Of a stretch of 64,000 nucleotides of DNA, positions 22,493 to 33,985 are shown one piece after another. Each line of letters opens with the position of its first letter. The first letter of the stretch is position 1. Source of the DNA: Hyperoodon ampullatus (lineage: Eukaryota > Chordata > Mammalia > Artiodactyla > Ziphiidae); NCBI GenBank assembly GCA_949752795.1, contig OX457070.1:33327574-33391573 (forward strand). Reading direction: 5' to 3'. Position numbers and translations under genes: made by a program. A model generated the notes under the pieces. The model made no database searches. It saw nothing but the letters and a program-made list of their open reading frames with translations, and was not told where the DNA came from.

Positions 22493-23651
22493 ACCTCTAT
22501 TTAGAAACCAGAATTTAAGTTCGATCTGTCGTCTTTTTCAGATAATCCCCAGCCCCAAGTAAGTTCAAACAAGACATTCCGTTCAGCATGTAATACAGCT
22601 CCTTCCTGTCATCCGATTCAAGGGGCTCTTATTTTCAGGTGGATCATGAGCTTTGTGTTGGAGGGAGGCGGCAAATGTGTAGCACTTGTGTTCAGGATCC
22701 TGTGCATCTTGATTTTTTTCTTCCTTGAAACAACTATCTTGCTTTGGACAGATTAAAAAAAAAAGCTAACATGGCTCCCAGGCGACCCAGCCTGTTGATA
22801 AAGAGAAAGCAGCCAGCAGTCTCCACAGAAACAAAGCATCCTTCCGGCTCTGGAGAGAGGAGAGCGCTAGTTCAATTCAGCCCAGGCATTGAATAAACAG
22901 TCTAGCCTCCAGATGAGCAGGCCTTCCACTGGGAGAAGCTACCAGGGGTCTGAGGGATTCCTTCACCTCCCCAAAAGGGGAGGAAATCACTTCTTCCTAA
23001 GCATGAAGGGGCCTGAGCGGCAGCATGCTCCTGCTTCTGTACAGGTTCCACCAGACACCAGAATGGAGACAGAGAGACCCAGCCAGCAGCCCAGTGGCTC
23101 CACATTCTGCAGCAGCAGCATTCCATTCGCCTTTGAGACTCGTTTCCCAAATAACCCCTGGCCGCATGGAAGCTTAAACGAGGCGCTGCCCTCAGCCTGT
23201 ACTCACAGCACGTTTCTGTCCTTAGATTCAAGGGGCCTTTATGTCACACACACCCTTCTCCCTCTGCCCTTTAATCCCCTCCGGGGAAATTCAGTTATGC
23301 ATATTGCATGAAATGAGGACCACAGGCTGGGCCTCTACAAGCTGCTAATTGAAAACCTTGTCAGAAGTGGGAGGACGAGGCAGAGGCGGGAAAACAACAA
23401 CCCTTGGCAGGACCCCCTCGTTACTGTGAACAGCAACGCACCCTCCCAGAAGGGTGGGACTCACTCCATCTCAGCCACACAGGAGTCCTTCCCCCCAGCT
23501 GAGAGGACCTAGGGGCTGAGGCTCTGGGACACAGTGCCTGACAATCAGAAAATGCTGCAAGGATGCAGCTAATGGGCCTCCAGACCCCTGCTCAGCTCTG
23601 GGGCTTTCCTTGTTCTGTGAGGATGGGGTGCCTGATACTGTGAAGACTCTC
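22493..23651. other. Unassigned, apparently unique sequence
   Basis: No recognised repeat. A frame of 140 codons (22889-23311) opens from a TTG-type codon and has no family resemblance, so I do not call it a gene. Confidence 0.5.
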
Positions 23652-23815
23652 AGCTGTGGGATCCCAGGCAAGTGACTCCACCTGTCTGGGCCTCAGTTGC
23701 CTCCTCTGGGAAATGAGGATAAGAATTACATCTACTTGATAGGGTCATTGTAAGGATTAAATGTGATAATATATGTAAGCATTTCACACAATACCTGATA
23801 CAGTAGGTGACAGAT
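23652..23815 (+). repeat. MIR SINE remnant
   Basis: Ordered MIR features: 'ggcaagtgactccacctgtc', 'gcctcagttgcctcctctgg', 'aaatgaggataagaattaca' and 'gtaaggattaaatgtgataa'. Ancient, heavily substituted copy. Confidence 0.8.
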
Positions 23816-24069
23816 CTTAATATTTTGCTCTTATTTATAATGATGAGAATTCTCCCCTTACCAGATTGGAGAAAAATAGAGGAAGAAAACATAGGGGAGA
23901 AAGAGCTGGGACTGCTGTCCTCCCCCCGCTTCATAAGTAAATCTGGTACCAGTTCTATGGAAGTCTTAAAATGGCAAAGGGTACAAGAATGCATGCATGT
24001 GTGGAGGCGAGGGGAGGAAGGTGGCAAGAATTCAGTGCAGGACAACAGGCAGGAAGACCAAGAAGCTAT

Positions 24070-24270
24070 TATTTTTCAATCATCTATTATACAGCAGGCC
24101 CATTCTAGGTGCTTTCATGGGGTGTTTGAACAGAGCTGTAAGGTGGTCATGATCATCCCCCACTTTCCACTAAGAACCTGAGGCTCAGAACAGTTCAATT
24201 ATCTCCCCAAAGTCCAAGGCTCCTAAATGTGACGTCAAGAGTCCCAAATCCCCATTCCAGCTACCACCTC
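24070..24270 (-). repeat. MIR SINE remnant
   Basis: Reverse MIR blocks: 'acctgaggctcagaacagtt', 'aattatctccccaaagtcc' and an upstream GCAGGCCCATTCTAGGTGC. Confidence 0.6.
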
Positions 24271-26547
24271 CCCATGCACTGCACTGGGAATTCCTTCCTG
24301 CCTCTGAGAAGGAGCAGGAAACCCTTGGACAACGGTACGAATCCAATTCTCAGGAGTTAGACATGTTTTTCTAATACATTTAGAGAAGGTTCAGATTCGG
24401 ATATTGGCACCTGTAGTGGGAAAGGTCTTGGACCCCCTCCTTTGTTCAGAACAGAAGTTTCCAGCCCATGTTTCCTTGCCAAAGGTAGGTGGAAATGTGT
24501 CTGAAGCAATAAACAGAAGGCTTTTGATGCTTCCCTGTGAAGCACTCTGGCTGAGGCGTTAACATCCAGGTTAAGAATATAAGAAGAGAGTAAATGAAAA
24601 CACCATGATTACAGTGGTGGTGACTTTATCAGAGGACCTCCAAAATCACTAGCAATTGTGTGGTACGAAACGTCTCCATTATGAAAACTGATGATTTTGT
24701 GTCTACTGATGAGGACAGTGACTAATATATTCTATCAACAGACATGACAGCTGTCTGTATTTGGAGGCATACATTTTTAGATGCCGTTACTGTACCTCCA
24801 GCTATTTTAACTACTACATTTTGTTGACACAACGCAATCCAGTAACAGGGAGGATTATGGGAAAAGGTTAAAATTCCTATTTCCAGCTGTTTCTCTTCCT
24901 TACACCATTTTTGTCTCATTATTCACTAGGATCATAAATCTGCCACTCAGATGCCAGGCTAAGTAATGTGCTACAGGGAAATTGCTAATGTCACTAGGAA
25001 ATAAAATAAAATTGAACACCAGCTTCACAGCATCCAGCTTTCAGAAGTGTCGCACCCTGCCTGATGTCACTCTGACACACTCTTTGCACGCTGACCAGAA
25101 GAGCTTCTAAGTGAAGTGTGCTTCACTTCCTCTGTCCCAGCTCCCCATTTTCCAAATTGGGGGGCGGGGAAGGAAAGGAGGTAGAAAGATTTGCAAGATG
25201 GTCTCTAATTTTAAGACAAAAGCCATCCCATTAAATCTTAACAGATGTTTCTCAAGTTTAGAAGATTAAGAAAGATTTCAGCATCAAGAATCAAAGAAAA
25301 TACTCCATGACCTTAAAAAAGGATAAAACACAAAGCTCTAACAAACCCAAAGTCCACTTTGACAGCTGTCTCTGACGGAATTGACGAGGAGCTATTGATG
25401 TTTGGATTAAACCATGCCTCTGTGATCAAGTACTCAAACATGGGATAAAAGACGAATATATTCTTTAATCCTACCCACTAATTTTGTCTCGGTCCTGAAA
25501 AGCAATGGATACTGAACAAATGTTGAAAGTGGCTTCTCTTCTGGCTATCGACAAATCTATTTTTATTTCATTAATTTGCCACGTATCTTATCAGCGTTTA
25601 AACTAACACAAGGAAATCCATGCAAGGTACTGAACTCTCCAGAAACAGATGGCTGCAACTTCCAAGGCCACTATAGGTAAAATCAATAGACGACGATTCT
25701 AGAAAGTGAGGACGATGCTACAGGAAAATGTAAGAGAAAAATTGGGTTCCGGTTTCTTTTTCTTTTTTTCTTTTTGTGCTAAGCTGTAACATAGCATTGG
25801 GAATTCCAATTTTCAGCCTGGAGAGTTTTGAAAGAAAAGAAGAAAAACTTTTCTTAAAAAGGAAAGGGTGAAGAGGCAATTAAGTCATTAATTACTCTCT
25901 TTGTCTAACGCTGTCCAACCCATCAAACTTGGCCTCTTCTGTCTCCATCAAAGGTGCAGCTCACTCTGCTTTACAATAAGTACCTCTTAAGGAGACAATC
26001 TCATGTTTCAAAAGCTGCTCTATGAGGAATTTAGATGAAGAGAAATTAAAATAACACTTAGCAGCCGACCCCAGAGTTTGACGGCGGCACAGCGCCCACT
26101 GTCATCAAGGGCCTCATGAGCAGTGAGAGGTTCCAGGGACAGGGACGTCCCTGAGAAACAGTAGCCTGTGTGCCAAGGACAAGGAGTCTTGGGATTTAGT
26201 AGAGGAGGAAAAATGGAACTGACATTAATGCTAAGAACTGGGGACTGATCCACACCTCCCTTTAAAGGAGACCAGAAAGGAAACAAGTTCTTTGCAGAAG
26301 GACCCATCACAAACACCAGAATGCCCTGAGTAAATAACTGTGGAGACGGTGTCCGAGGAGCACAGACAGCTCCAAGACCTTTCTAGTGGGCCAGAACAAC
26401 TTCAGGGAGATTTGCTGGGCAGGGGTCTTGACCTCCAGCCCTCCCGCAAATCTTCAACCCCCTGCAGACCTCTTCTCCTAAATTTACCTTCCAGGGAGTC
26501 CACTGACACCCCATAAAAAGACCCCTATGGGTATATGAGATTAAGTA
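24271..26547. other. Repeat-poor stretch without recognised genes
   Basis: About 2.3 kb in which I recognise neither repeats nor exons. The frame at 26020-26316 (minus) has no family resemblance. Confidence 0.5.
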
Positions 26548-26768
26548 CAGTTGATCCCTGAACAACACAGGTTTGAACTGCATTGGGTCCGCTTATACTT
26601 GGATTTTTTTCAATACTTACGCTACTAAGTTTACAATTTGTGGTTGGTTGAATCCCTGGAGGGGAAACCGCAGATACACAGGGCCAACTGTAGGACTTGA
26701 GCATAGGCCGATTTTGGTATCTGGGTGGATCCTAGAGCCAGGCCCTCGTGGATACTGAGGGCCAACTG
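26548..26768. mobile_element. Short Tigger/MER2-like DNA transposon remnant with TA duplication
   Basis: The left end CAGTTGATCCCTGAACAACA and right end GAGGGCCAACTG are flanked by TA at 26546-26547 and 26769-26770. A second copy of the terminus GGGCCAACTG is internal at 26681-26690, 78 bp from the final one. Only 221 bp, non-coding. Confidence 0.75.
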
Positions 26769-26770
26769 TA

Positions 26771-27799
26771 TACTCCTTTAGGGAGCTTCATAAGCTTCTT
26801 TGGGAAAAAAAAAAGGTTTTTTTTAAGTGAGAAAGTATACTACTCTCTCAGTTTGCTTTTTCATGTCAAGTTTCCTTGCTGATCTGGATGGAAGCCTTCA
26901 TTTCACAAGATCATGAACCAACTCTCCCCAGTGGCAAGGAGGGAAAGCCACAACACACAAGAGGGTTGCACGTGCAAGCAATGCATGAGCAGGAACATGC
27001 ATTTTAAAGCAATTTTGGAAGATTGGACCATGTTTATAAAAGATTCTCTCTTTTCCTATCAATTTCTGAAGATCTGACCAGGCTCCACTCGATGAACCAA
27101 GAGGAGAAGATTCAGCTAAAACTTTGTTGACTTCAGCCTCGAATACTCTGCATACAGGATACTGGAATTACATAAGTACTAGTGAAATAACAACCGCTTT
27201 ATTTTTGTGTGTTGTTATGGAATTTCAAAAGCAAAACAAAGAAAACCACTGAGCAGTAATTGTGACAAAACTTCTTAGCCACAGCATTGAGAATAGGGCC
27301 TAATTATTCCATAAACACATTTTGATTTGTTTACTTCAACGTCAAATTAACTTCAAACATGTAACAGCCGTTGCTGATTTGAGACGGTACAAAACGCCTG
27401 CCGTTGTGCTCGGTGTACCTTGTGTAAATCTATCTCTTTTTAAAATGGATTCATTTGTAAGTCTCTCCATAGTACACCTCGCATACAAAAGGAGGAGCCA
27501 CATATGCATTCTATTTAAAAGAAAATTGTTTCTAAAATGGAGTGTGTGTGTTTGCCATCCCATGTTTTGGCTCACTCCGATTTGCCCCTCTACACAAATA
27601 GAAACAGGAACATTTTTAAGGAAAATTAGCAGCTCATGACTACAGAGATGCTTAGAGATATAATGTGAGCCTAGAAAGATTAAGAACTACAAAGAAAAGA
27701 AACTTTTCAAATCTTTGGAGAAAACTACTCTGTGCTGAATGAAATGGGAGAAAGACAAGAAAGGGAGAGATGGCCAAACCCATAGTAAGGCCTGCCCTG
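26771..27799. other. Unassigned, apparently unique sequence
   Basis: No recognised repeat or gene. The 105-codon frame at 27322-27639 and the one opposite it have no family match. Confidence 0.5.
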
Positions 27800-28090
27800 G
27801 TCATTCGGTCAACAAGTATTTATTGAGCACTTATTTCATTCCTGCTCCTTTATTTAGAGGAAATAATCTATATAAGAATCGTACATAGAGCTTACTGCTC
27901 TAAGCAATCCACCAATATTAACCCATGTATTCCTCCTAATAACCCTATGTGGTAGGTACTATTAGTATTCTCATTTTATAGAAAAGGAAACTGAGGCACA
28001 GAGAGGTTAGTAATTTGCCCAAGAGCACACAGCTAGTAAGTAGCAAAGTTTGGGATTCAAGTCCAGACACTTTGTCTCCCCAGTACACAC
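27800..28090 (-). repeat. MIR/L2-class ancient repeat
   Basis: Reverse MIR signature: 'ctcattttatagaaaaggaa', 'actgaggcacagagaggtta' and 'gcccaagagcacacagctag', preceded by 'caagtatttattgagcactt'. Confidence 0.8.
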
Positions 28091-28178
28091 TGTGCTAAGC
28101 TGCTTCTGCCAACCGTATTCTCAACACTGGCCCTGGAGTAACAAAACATGTTCCTCGCCCTCAAGAAGCTTCTATCCG

Positions 28179-28381
28179 GGGCTTCCCTGGTGGCGCAGTG
28201 GTTGAGGGTCCGCCTGCCGATGCAGGGGACACGGGTTCGTGCCCTGGTCCGGGGAGATCCCACGTGCCGTGGAGCGGCTGGGCCCGTGGGCCATGGCCAC
28301 TGAGCCTGCGTGTCCGGAGCCTGTGCTCCGCAATGGGAGAGGCCACAGCAGTGAGAGGCCCGCGTACCAAAAAAAAAAAAA
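28179..28381 (+). mobile_element. CHR-type tRNA-derived SINE (short form)
   Basis: Standard head and B box, A tail. The 15-bp duplication AAGAAGCTTCTATCC is exact at 28163-28177 and 28382-28396. Confidence 0.95.
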
Positions 28382-28396
28382 AAGAAGCTTCTATCC

Positions 28397-29180
28397 TAGA
28401 GAACAATTACAATACAGTGTAGTAGGTCCATGAATATAGTAAGCACAGGGTGATGTCCTGAGAGGCCTTGGGCTCGGGAAGGCCCAGTCTTAAAGTGGGC
28501 AGAGAGTGGGTGGGAAGACTGGTAAAGACTTTTTAGGTCTAGAGCAGAGGTTCTCGATCTCACTACTATTGACATTTCAGGCCAGATAATTCTTTGTTGT
28601 GGAGGGCTGTCCTGTGCACTGCAGAATATTTAGCAACATCCCTGGCCTCTACCCACTAGGTGTTATTAACATACCTCTCCCCCAGTAATAATGACCAAAA
28701 ATGTCTCCAGACACTACCAAATGTCCCCTGAGGACAAATCATCCCTGCTTAAGGATCAATGATTTAAAGGAAGTAGTGTCCAAGGCAGACTTGAATGATG
28801 AGTGGTGGTTATCAGAAAAAGAATTGGAAGAGAGGTCCAGGCAGAGGATACAGCACAAAGACCCAGAAGAGACAGAGAGGTTGGCACTTCCTGGGAGCTG
28901 AAGACAATGCAATATGAAAGGCTTTTAGAATTAGACATAAGGGGTTAGGAAAGGTGAGTCTGGAGGGGCAAGCAGGATCATCATAAAAGGCCTGCTACTC
29001 TACATTTGGGACTTGGACTGTATCCTAATACAATTGGAAGCTATTAAAAGGAGAATGACAGGATCAGACTCACACTAATCTGCACAGAGAGAGTGAATTA
29101 GAGAAGAACAAGACTGGGAACTAGCTAAGACAATGTGTTTGTGCTTTCTTTGCATATTGATCACTTTTCCTTTTAACTAG
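28397..29180 (+). repeat. Diffuse ancient repeat-like sequence around a MER5A-like element
   Basis: Outside the MER5A-like piece, phrases such as 'cagacttgaatgatgagtgg' and 'tggaagctattaaaaggaga' resemble an old dispersed mammalian repeat family that I cannot name. The 66-codon frame at 28701-28901 is within it. Confidence 0.35.
28545..28735 (-). mobile_element. MER5A-like hAT-Charlie DNA transposon
   Basis: Carries 'ggttctcgatctcactacta', 'gtcctgtgcactgcagaata', 'catccctggcctctacccac' and 'aaaaatgtctccagacacta', which is the reverse MER5A order. Non-coding and ancient. Confidence 0.8.
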
Positions 29181-29189
29181 AATCTTAAC

Positions 29190-29705
29190 ACGTAAAGTTA
29201 AATGTGTGTTCTTCATATGTAAAAAGCTCTTGTGTATCAATACGAAAAAGATGACCACACCAATAGCAAAGAGTGAACAAGCGAATCACAAAGAGGAAGT
29301 GCGAACAATGAATACGTTTGAAAAATGTGCTACCTTCCCCAATGATCAAGGAAATGCAAATTAAATTATGAAATCCCATATTTTCCATCTATCACACTGG
29401 CAAACAATTTTTAAAATTCTTAATGCATCTCTTGTTGATGTGAAGAGAAATTGCATTCCCCCTACACTGCAGTGGGATTCCATATTTGTGCTGCTTCACT
29501 AGAAAGCAGTTGAGAAAAATAATAATAATAAAACTGAGTTTTGTGAAGAATTAAATAACAAAGTATTGAAATGATCTAAACAGCCAATAAGAAGAAGGTT
29601 AACCAAATTATAGCAATTCTGGGTAACAGAATACCACATTTCCATTAATAATGACTTACGGAAGTCTGTCTGTTGGAGAAAATATTTGACACAAGGCAAA
29701 AATAC
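29190..29705 (+). mobile_element. Ancient L1 (L1M-type) ORF2/3' remnant
   Basis: Old L1 phrases in order: 'aaaaagctcttgtgtatcaa', 'gatcaaggaaatgcaaatta' and 'atctatcacactggcaaaca', then a 3' part with 'gaagaaggttaaccaaatta'. All frames are destroyed. Confidence 0.65.
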
Positions 29706-30424
29706 AAAACCCTGACAACATTCAGTATTAGTAGAAGACTAGAGAAGTGGACGTGTGGTGCTGGCTACAACCCTGGGGTCACACTGTCGCTGGACCCAGG
29801 TCTCGAGGCTGAGTTGACTTGCCTAAAAGTTGGAAGTGGAGAAAGGTGCCTGAGTTTAGTCATCAATGTCAGGAGTACTAATAATTAGTATTCACTGGGC
29901 TGGCAGCACTCACCTCAGGGGCAGACTTCGTGAGCTGCTCTTAAAGCCATGCTACAGGAGCCATCCCCAAGCATGATCCCCTAAAGGTCAGGCCATGTAG
30001 GGGCCTGTAGGCTTCATTTTGTTGTTCATGACATGTCCCTTGGGAGCTTATGAGTAACCAGACTGTGTATATCAGTTAATCTTTTTTAAAAACTGTTTGG
30101 TATATATGTCCTCAATTGCTTGGAGAGAAAATCATTTTATCCTGGATTTGGGGCAATTTTTGATAAGACTGATACACATTAAAGAAGATATAAGAAGTCC
30201 CCATAGCCACTGGTACCTAACACATGGTTAAGTGCCAGTGAATATTAGTTACATGAACAAGTGAGGTGAACTAACTAAGACAGTCTGTGTCACATTCTAG
30301 ACCTGACTTCTACGGAACTCAGGAAGGAGTGTAAACTTACGCTTAGTATGATTTAGGGACTCCAGAATGGCCCAATCAAATATTATATTTCCCTAAAATT
30401 CACAGCTACCTAAAAGCATCTCAC
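29706..30424. other. Unassigned non-coding stretch
   Basis: No recognised gene or repeat. Nothing further visible. Confidence 0.45.
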
Positions 30425-30590
30425 ATTCTGGCAAGCATTTATTAGATTTAAATCCAAGATGAGGCATTTCTTTTCCCCAAAAAAAATTATCTTTCAGAAA
30501 AGAGGGTCAGAGGTTAAGTAACTTACCCAAAATCACACAGCAAATAAATTTCAGTACCTGTATTTGAACTCAGCTCTATCTGAAACCAAA
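30425..30590 (-). repeat. MIR SINE remnant
   Basis: Reverse MIR phrases 'gaggttaagtaacttaccca' and 'aaatcacacagcaaataaat', then 'tatttgaactcagctctatc'. Confidence 0.65.
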
Positions 30591-30799
30591 GATCAGGTGA
30601 GTTTAGTAGACTTGTATATGTTTGGATTTCTACTTCACCTAAATTTATGGCACTAACTGTACAACTTATTTGTCACTCATTACTATAGGTCTCATCCTGT
30701 ATCATTTTATTATTTTATTTGTGTCCCTGACCCTACCTGCCAACAAAATTCAAAGTTCTTGAAGGGTAAGCAGCCTGCATGAATAATAATTAGTATTAT

Positions 30800-31080
30800 T
30801 ATTATCAGAAACAAATCAAAAAAAGCTTTATGCATGAGCATATTCATGATACTATATGATGAAAAATGAAAGAATCCAAATTTCCAACTGTAGAGTTATC
30901 ATTAACTGAACAATAATCTAGCCATTCAGTAACACACATGTAATCCTTGATTTGGATGGTGGAACTCCAAAATATATATATTTATATGAAGAATGTAGTA
31001 ATATGGAGAAATGCTTCTGTACTCAACATGACCTGTTTTAGAAACTTGGGATATAAAATAAGGTTACTTCTCTTCTAATA
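30800..31080 (+). mobile_element. Ancient L1M 3' remnant
   Basis: Has the order 'aatccaaatttccaactgta', 'aactgaacaataatctagcc', 'gtagtaatatggagaaatgc'. Low-similarity L1M 3' ORF2 and UTR texture. Confidence 0.5.
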
Positions 31081-32914
31081 TTGAAATTAAGATGATCCAA
31101 GCCTCCATCTCTCTATTGAGAGAGACTCTCTTTTCTCCCTCTCTGGGTTCTTTCCTCCTATAATAAGCCTGGCAATGCCCAAGGGGTCAGCCAGTGTTGC
31201 TCTCACCCTGCAGCCAAGGCAGAGCTTGGGCACGGCACCCCCAGCTCACTCAAAGCGAGAGAACTCTATACTGCATGCCTCAAAACCGTACCATCTGGCA
31301 CCAAAATGTTTTGGAAAAAAAACAAAAATTGAATGAAAACTACTATCTGTGTTTCTGCCATCCAAGACAACCATAATTAACAGTTGGTGGATTTCATTCC
31401 AGGATTCTCTTCTACATACAGACTCTTTTTGCCAAGGTATTATTGTAGTGTATTAAAAAACAAACAAACAAACATAGAACACTATAGCATCAAAGCCTAG
31501 AAATGAGAGACAACTCCATACTGATGAGACAGGATTTACCCAACCATCTATACCATACTGAGCTGCCATGGATTCCCACAAAATCTGCAACAATCTTCTC
31601 CCCTCAATCCTAACAGACCCCACAAGGCAAAATGTGCTAAAGAAACTGAAGTCTTTCTCCAGTGGCCCTGGATTGATAGCAGTGCTTCCATCATTACTGC
31701 CCTCATGTACACTGTCAAGCAATCCTGTCTCTCTGGGACAGGATGATACTCATTACACAGGCATCCATGTCATCCTCGGCCCCAGTGTATTTTGAAAACT
31801 AAATTTCGGAGCTATGATAAGATGAAGCTAAGATATCATTAACAGTGTTGTGTTCTTGCTGTTGGCTTGGAGGATACTTTATTAGCCTCCCTTGCAAAAT
31901 TGAGAAGGCTGATGATCGAACATCCTAAGAATGGAAATAAAGCAATCTAATGGGCCAAAGACCACTCTAAGAGATGAACTCAGTTTTTCCATTATCTTCT
32001 GTTGTGATCTTACCTAAGCCAACTTGGTTGTTCACAATTATTAGGTTCTTTCTAGTAAACGTGGGCAGCATCCAATAGTTAGAGGTGTGTAGAGTCTATA
32101 GATCTCTCCCCTCACCATTTGATTACAATAAAATTGTCTCAGACCAAATTCTACTGCATATATGTTCATTCATTTAGCAAGCAGCCTCCAAAACACCCAT
32201 ACAACCAAGTCTGTAAGCTTAAAGAAGTTCCAGTTCTCTGTCCCTGTAGAAAGTTTTAGGTTCACCAAAGGCAAATGTGACAATAGGCTAGCAGCAGGTT
32301 TCAGCTGATTTTATAATTAGATTCGTGGGACTAGAATTCTCTGATCAGTGGCTGGTATAGGACAATTTCCGAATGAAACGTCTGGCACCATTTGGAAAGG
32401 TATAGACCACTGGACTAAGTTTCTGTGTCCTGTTACACAAGGGGATAGGGCCGCTGCAATATTTCTAACCAATCCACAGCTCTTGAACACCATTTTCTTC
32501 ACCTGTGAAAAATAAAACCTCCAGTGTTGGTTAGTTATAAAGATAATTGAAGTCCACCTCTGGAGTTTGGGCTTCTGATTAGAAGCTTTCAAAACACTAA
32601 CTACTTGCCCAGAAGTGTATGCTCCCTCTTAGGGTAACAGACTGTTCCTAAGATATAGATCAAATTAAATTTACATAAAAATACACACATATCATATATA
32701 CCAATGTGAGGGTGCATTTGTGGTGTGCACACACAGAAGTAGACAGGTAGACAGATAGATATAGATACAGATATAGCTATATGTATATATGTGTACACAT
32801 ATAGGTATATATATATATATAATCAAGCTGTCTGTATCAAAGTATTTTAAAGTAAATTACAGGCAGCACAACATCACTCTCATTAAAAACATAAAGGCTT
32901 TAAAATCCAGATAA
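31081..32914. other. Unassigned stretch ending in a TA/GATA-rich microsatellite
   Basis: No gene or recognised interspersed repeat. Simple-sequence DNA rich in GATA and TATA lies at about 32740-32822. Short frames on either strand lack family resemblance. Confidence 0.45.
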
Positions 32915-33106
32915 GGGCTTCCCTGGTGGCGCAGTGGTTGAGAGTCCGCCTGCCGATGCAGGGGACGTGGGTTCGTGCCCCGGTCCGGGAGGATCCCACA
33001 TGCCGCGGAGCGGCTGGGCCCGTGAGCCATGGCCGCTGAGCCTGCGCGTCCGGAGCCTGTGCTCCGCAGCGGGAGAGGCCACAACAGTGAGAGGCCCGCG
33101 TACCGC

Positions 33107-33130
<24 letters not shown>
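32915..33130 (+). mobile_element. CHR-type tRNA-derived SINE (short form)
   Basis: Complete head to long poly-A (about 30). The 13-bp duplication AAAATCCAGATAA is at 32902-32914 and 33131-33143. The site TTT/AAAA is an ideal L1 endonuclease target. Confidence 0.95.
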
Positions 33131-33137
<7 letters not shown>

Positions 33138-33143
33138 AGATAA

Positions 33144-33773
33144 AAGAAGGAGGTAGATAGAAAAAACTTAAAGACTTCATTTCATTTTTAGGGATGAGTT
33201 TTAAACTCATTTCATTTGAAAGAAGCCTGAATACATTAGACACGTAGGGAAATAATCTCACTATTAGTATAATCACTTGCATCTGTCAAATGTGCCCTGA
33301 TATATAAATATGCTTTCTTTTACTCCAGAGGACCCCGAAGAAACAAAAGTTTAGGTGAAATTGCAAAGGAAGGAGAAAGAATATTATTCCCCAGGGTTGA
33401 ACCCTGTCAAAAAAAAATGATACCCTCAAATCACTCGTAGGCCAAATGATTACCATCCCATAGGATGGATGATGTAGAGGAGAGACCAACAAGTGCAAGA
33501 GCAGAGTGAGGAGGCATACCCACGGCTCCTGGGAAATCAGGAAAAAACACAAGGGACCACAATGGAGCTGGGTCTTGCAGGAGATGATTGCCTGGCCAAG
33601 ACTGGATGTCCACCTTGACTCCCTAGTCTGGCAAATGAGGAAGATAGAGTTCCTATCTCTCAGAAGAGTGAGAATTGAAAGGGGTGGTGTATTTAAGTCC
33701 TGGCACGTGGTATCCATATGAAGGAATCCGTCTTGTAAGATCAGGAAGCAGGCTGCAAAGAGCTCTGTGCTAA
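33144..33773. other. Unassigned non-coding stretch
   Basis: No recognised repeat. The 143-codon minus frame (33286-33717) overlaps frames on the other strand and has no family resemblance. Confidence 0.45.
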
Positions 33774-33985
33774 GAGTCAGAAGTCCTGGGTTCCAACCTC
33801 AGCTTGGTCCACTAGCCACATGACCTGGGCTTGGTCTCTTCCTCTCTCTGCACCTTAATCCCATATGTCTCAAATGAAGTCTGTGACACTGTTCTGCTGT
33901 CTTCCGTGAGGACCAAATGACGTCCAAGACTGGAAAGTGCATTGAAGAGTTAAGCACTTTGCGAATACAAGGTATTCTTTTCATC
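33774..33985 (+). repeat. MIR SINE remnant
   Basis: MIR order: 'agaagtcctgggttccaacc', 'ctagccacatgacctgggct', then 'gaggaccaaatgacg' and a conserved tail region near 33935-33975. Confidence 0.7.

Noticed and set aside
22889..23311. A 140-codon open frame in unique sequence (plus strand).
   Set aside because: It opens from a TTG-type codon, shows no family resemblance, domain, signal or codon pattern, and has overlapping frames on the other strand.
32740..32822. GATA/TATA-rich periodic sequence considered as a CRISPR-like or regulatory array.
   Set aside because: It is simple-sequence DNA without spacers or conserved units.
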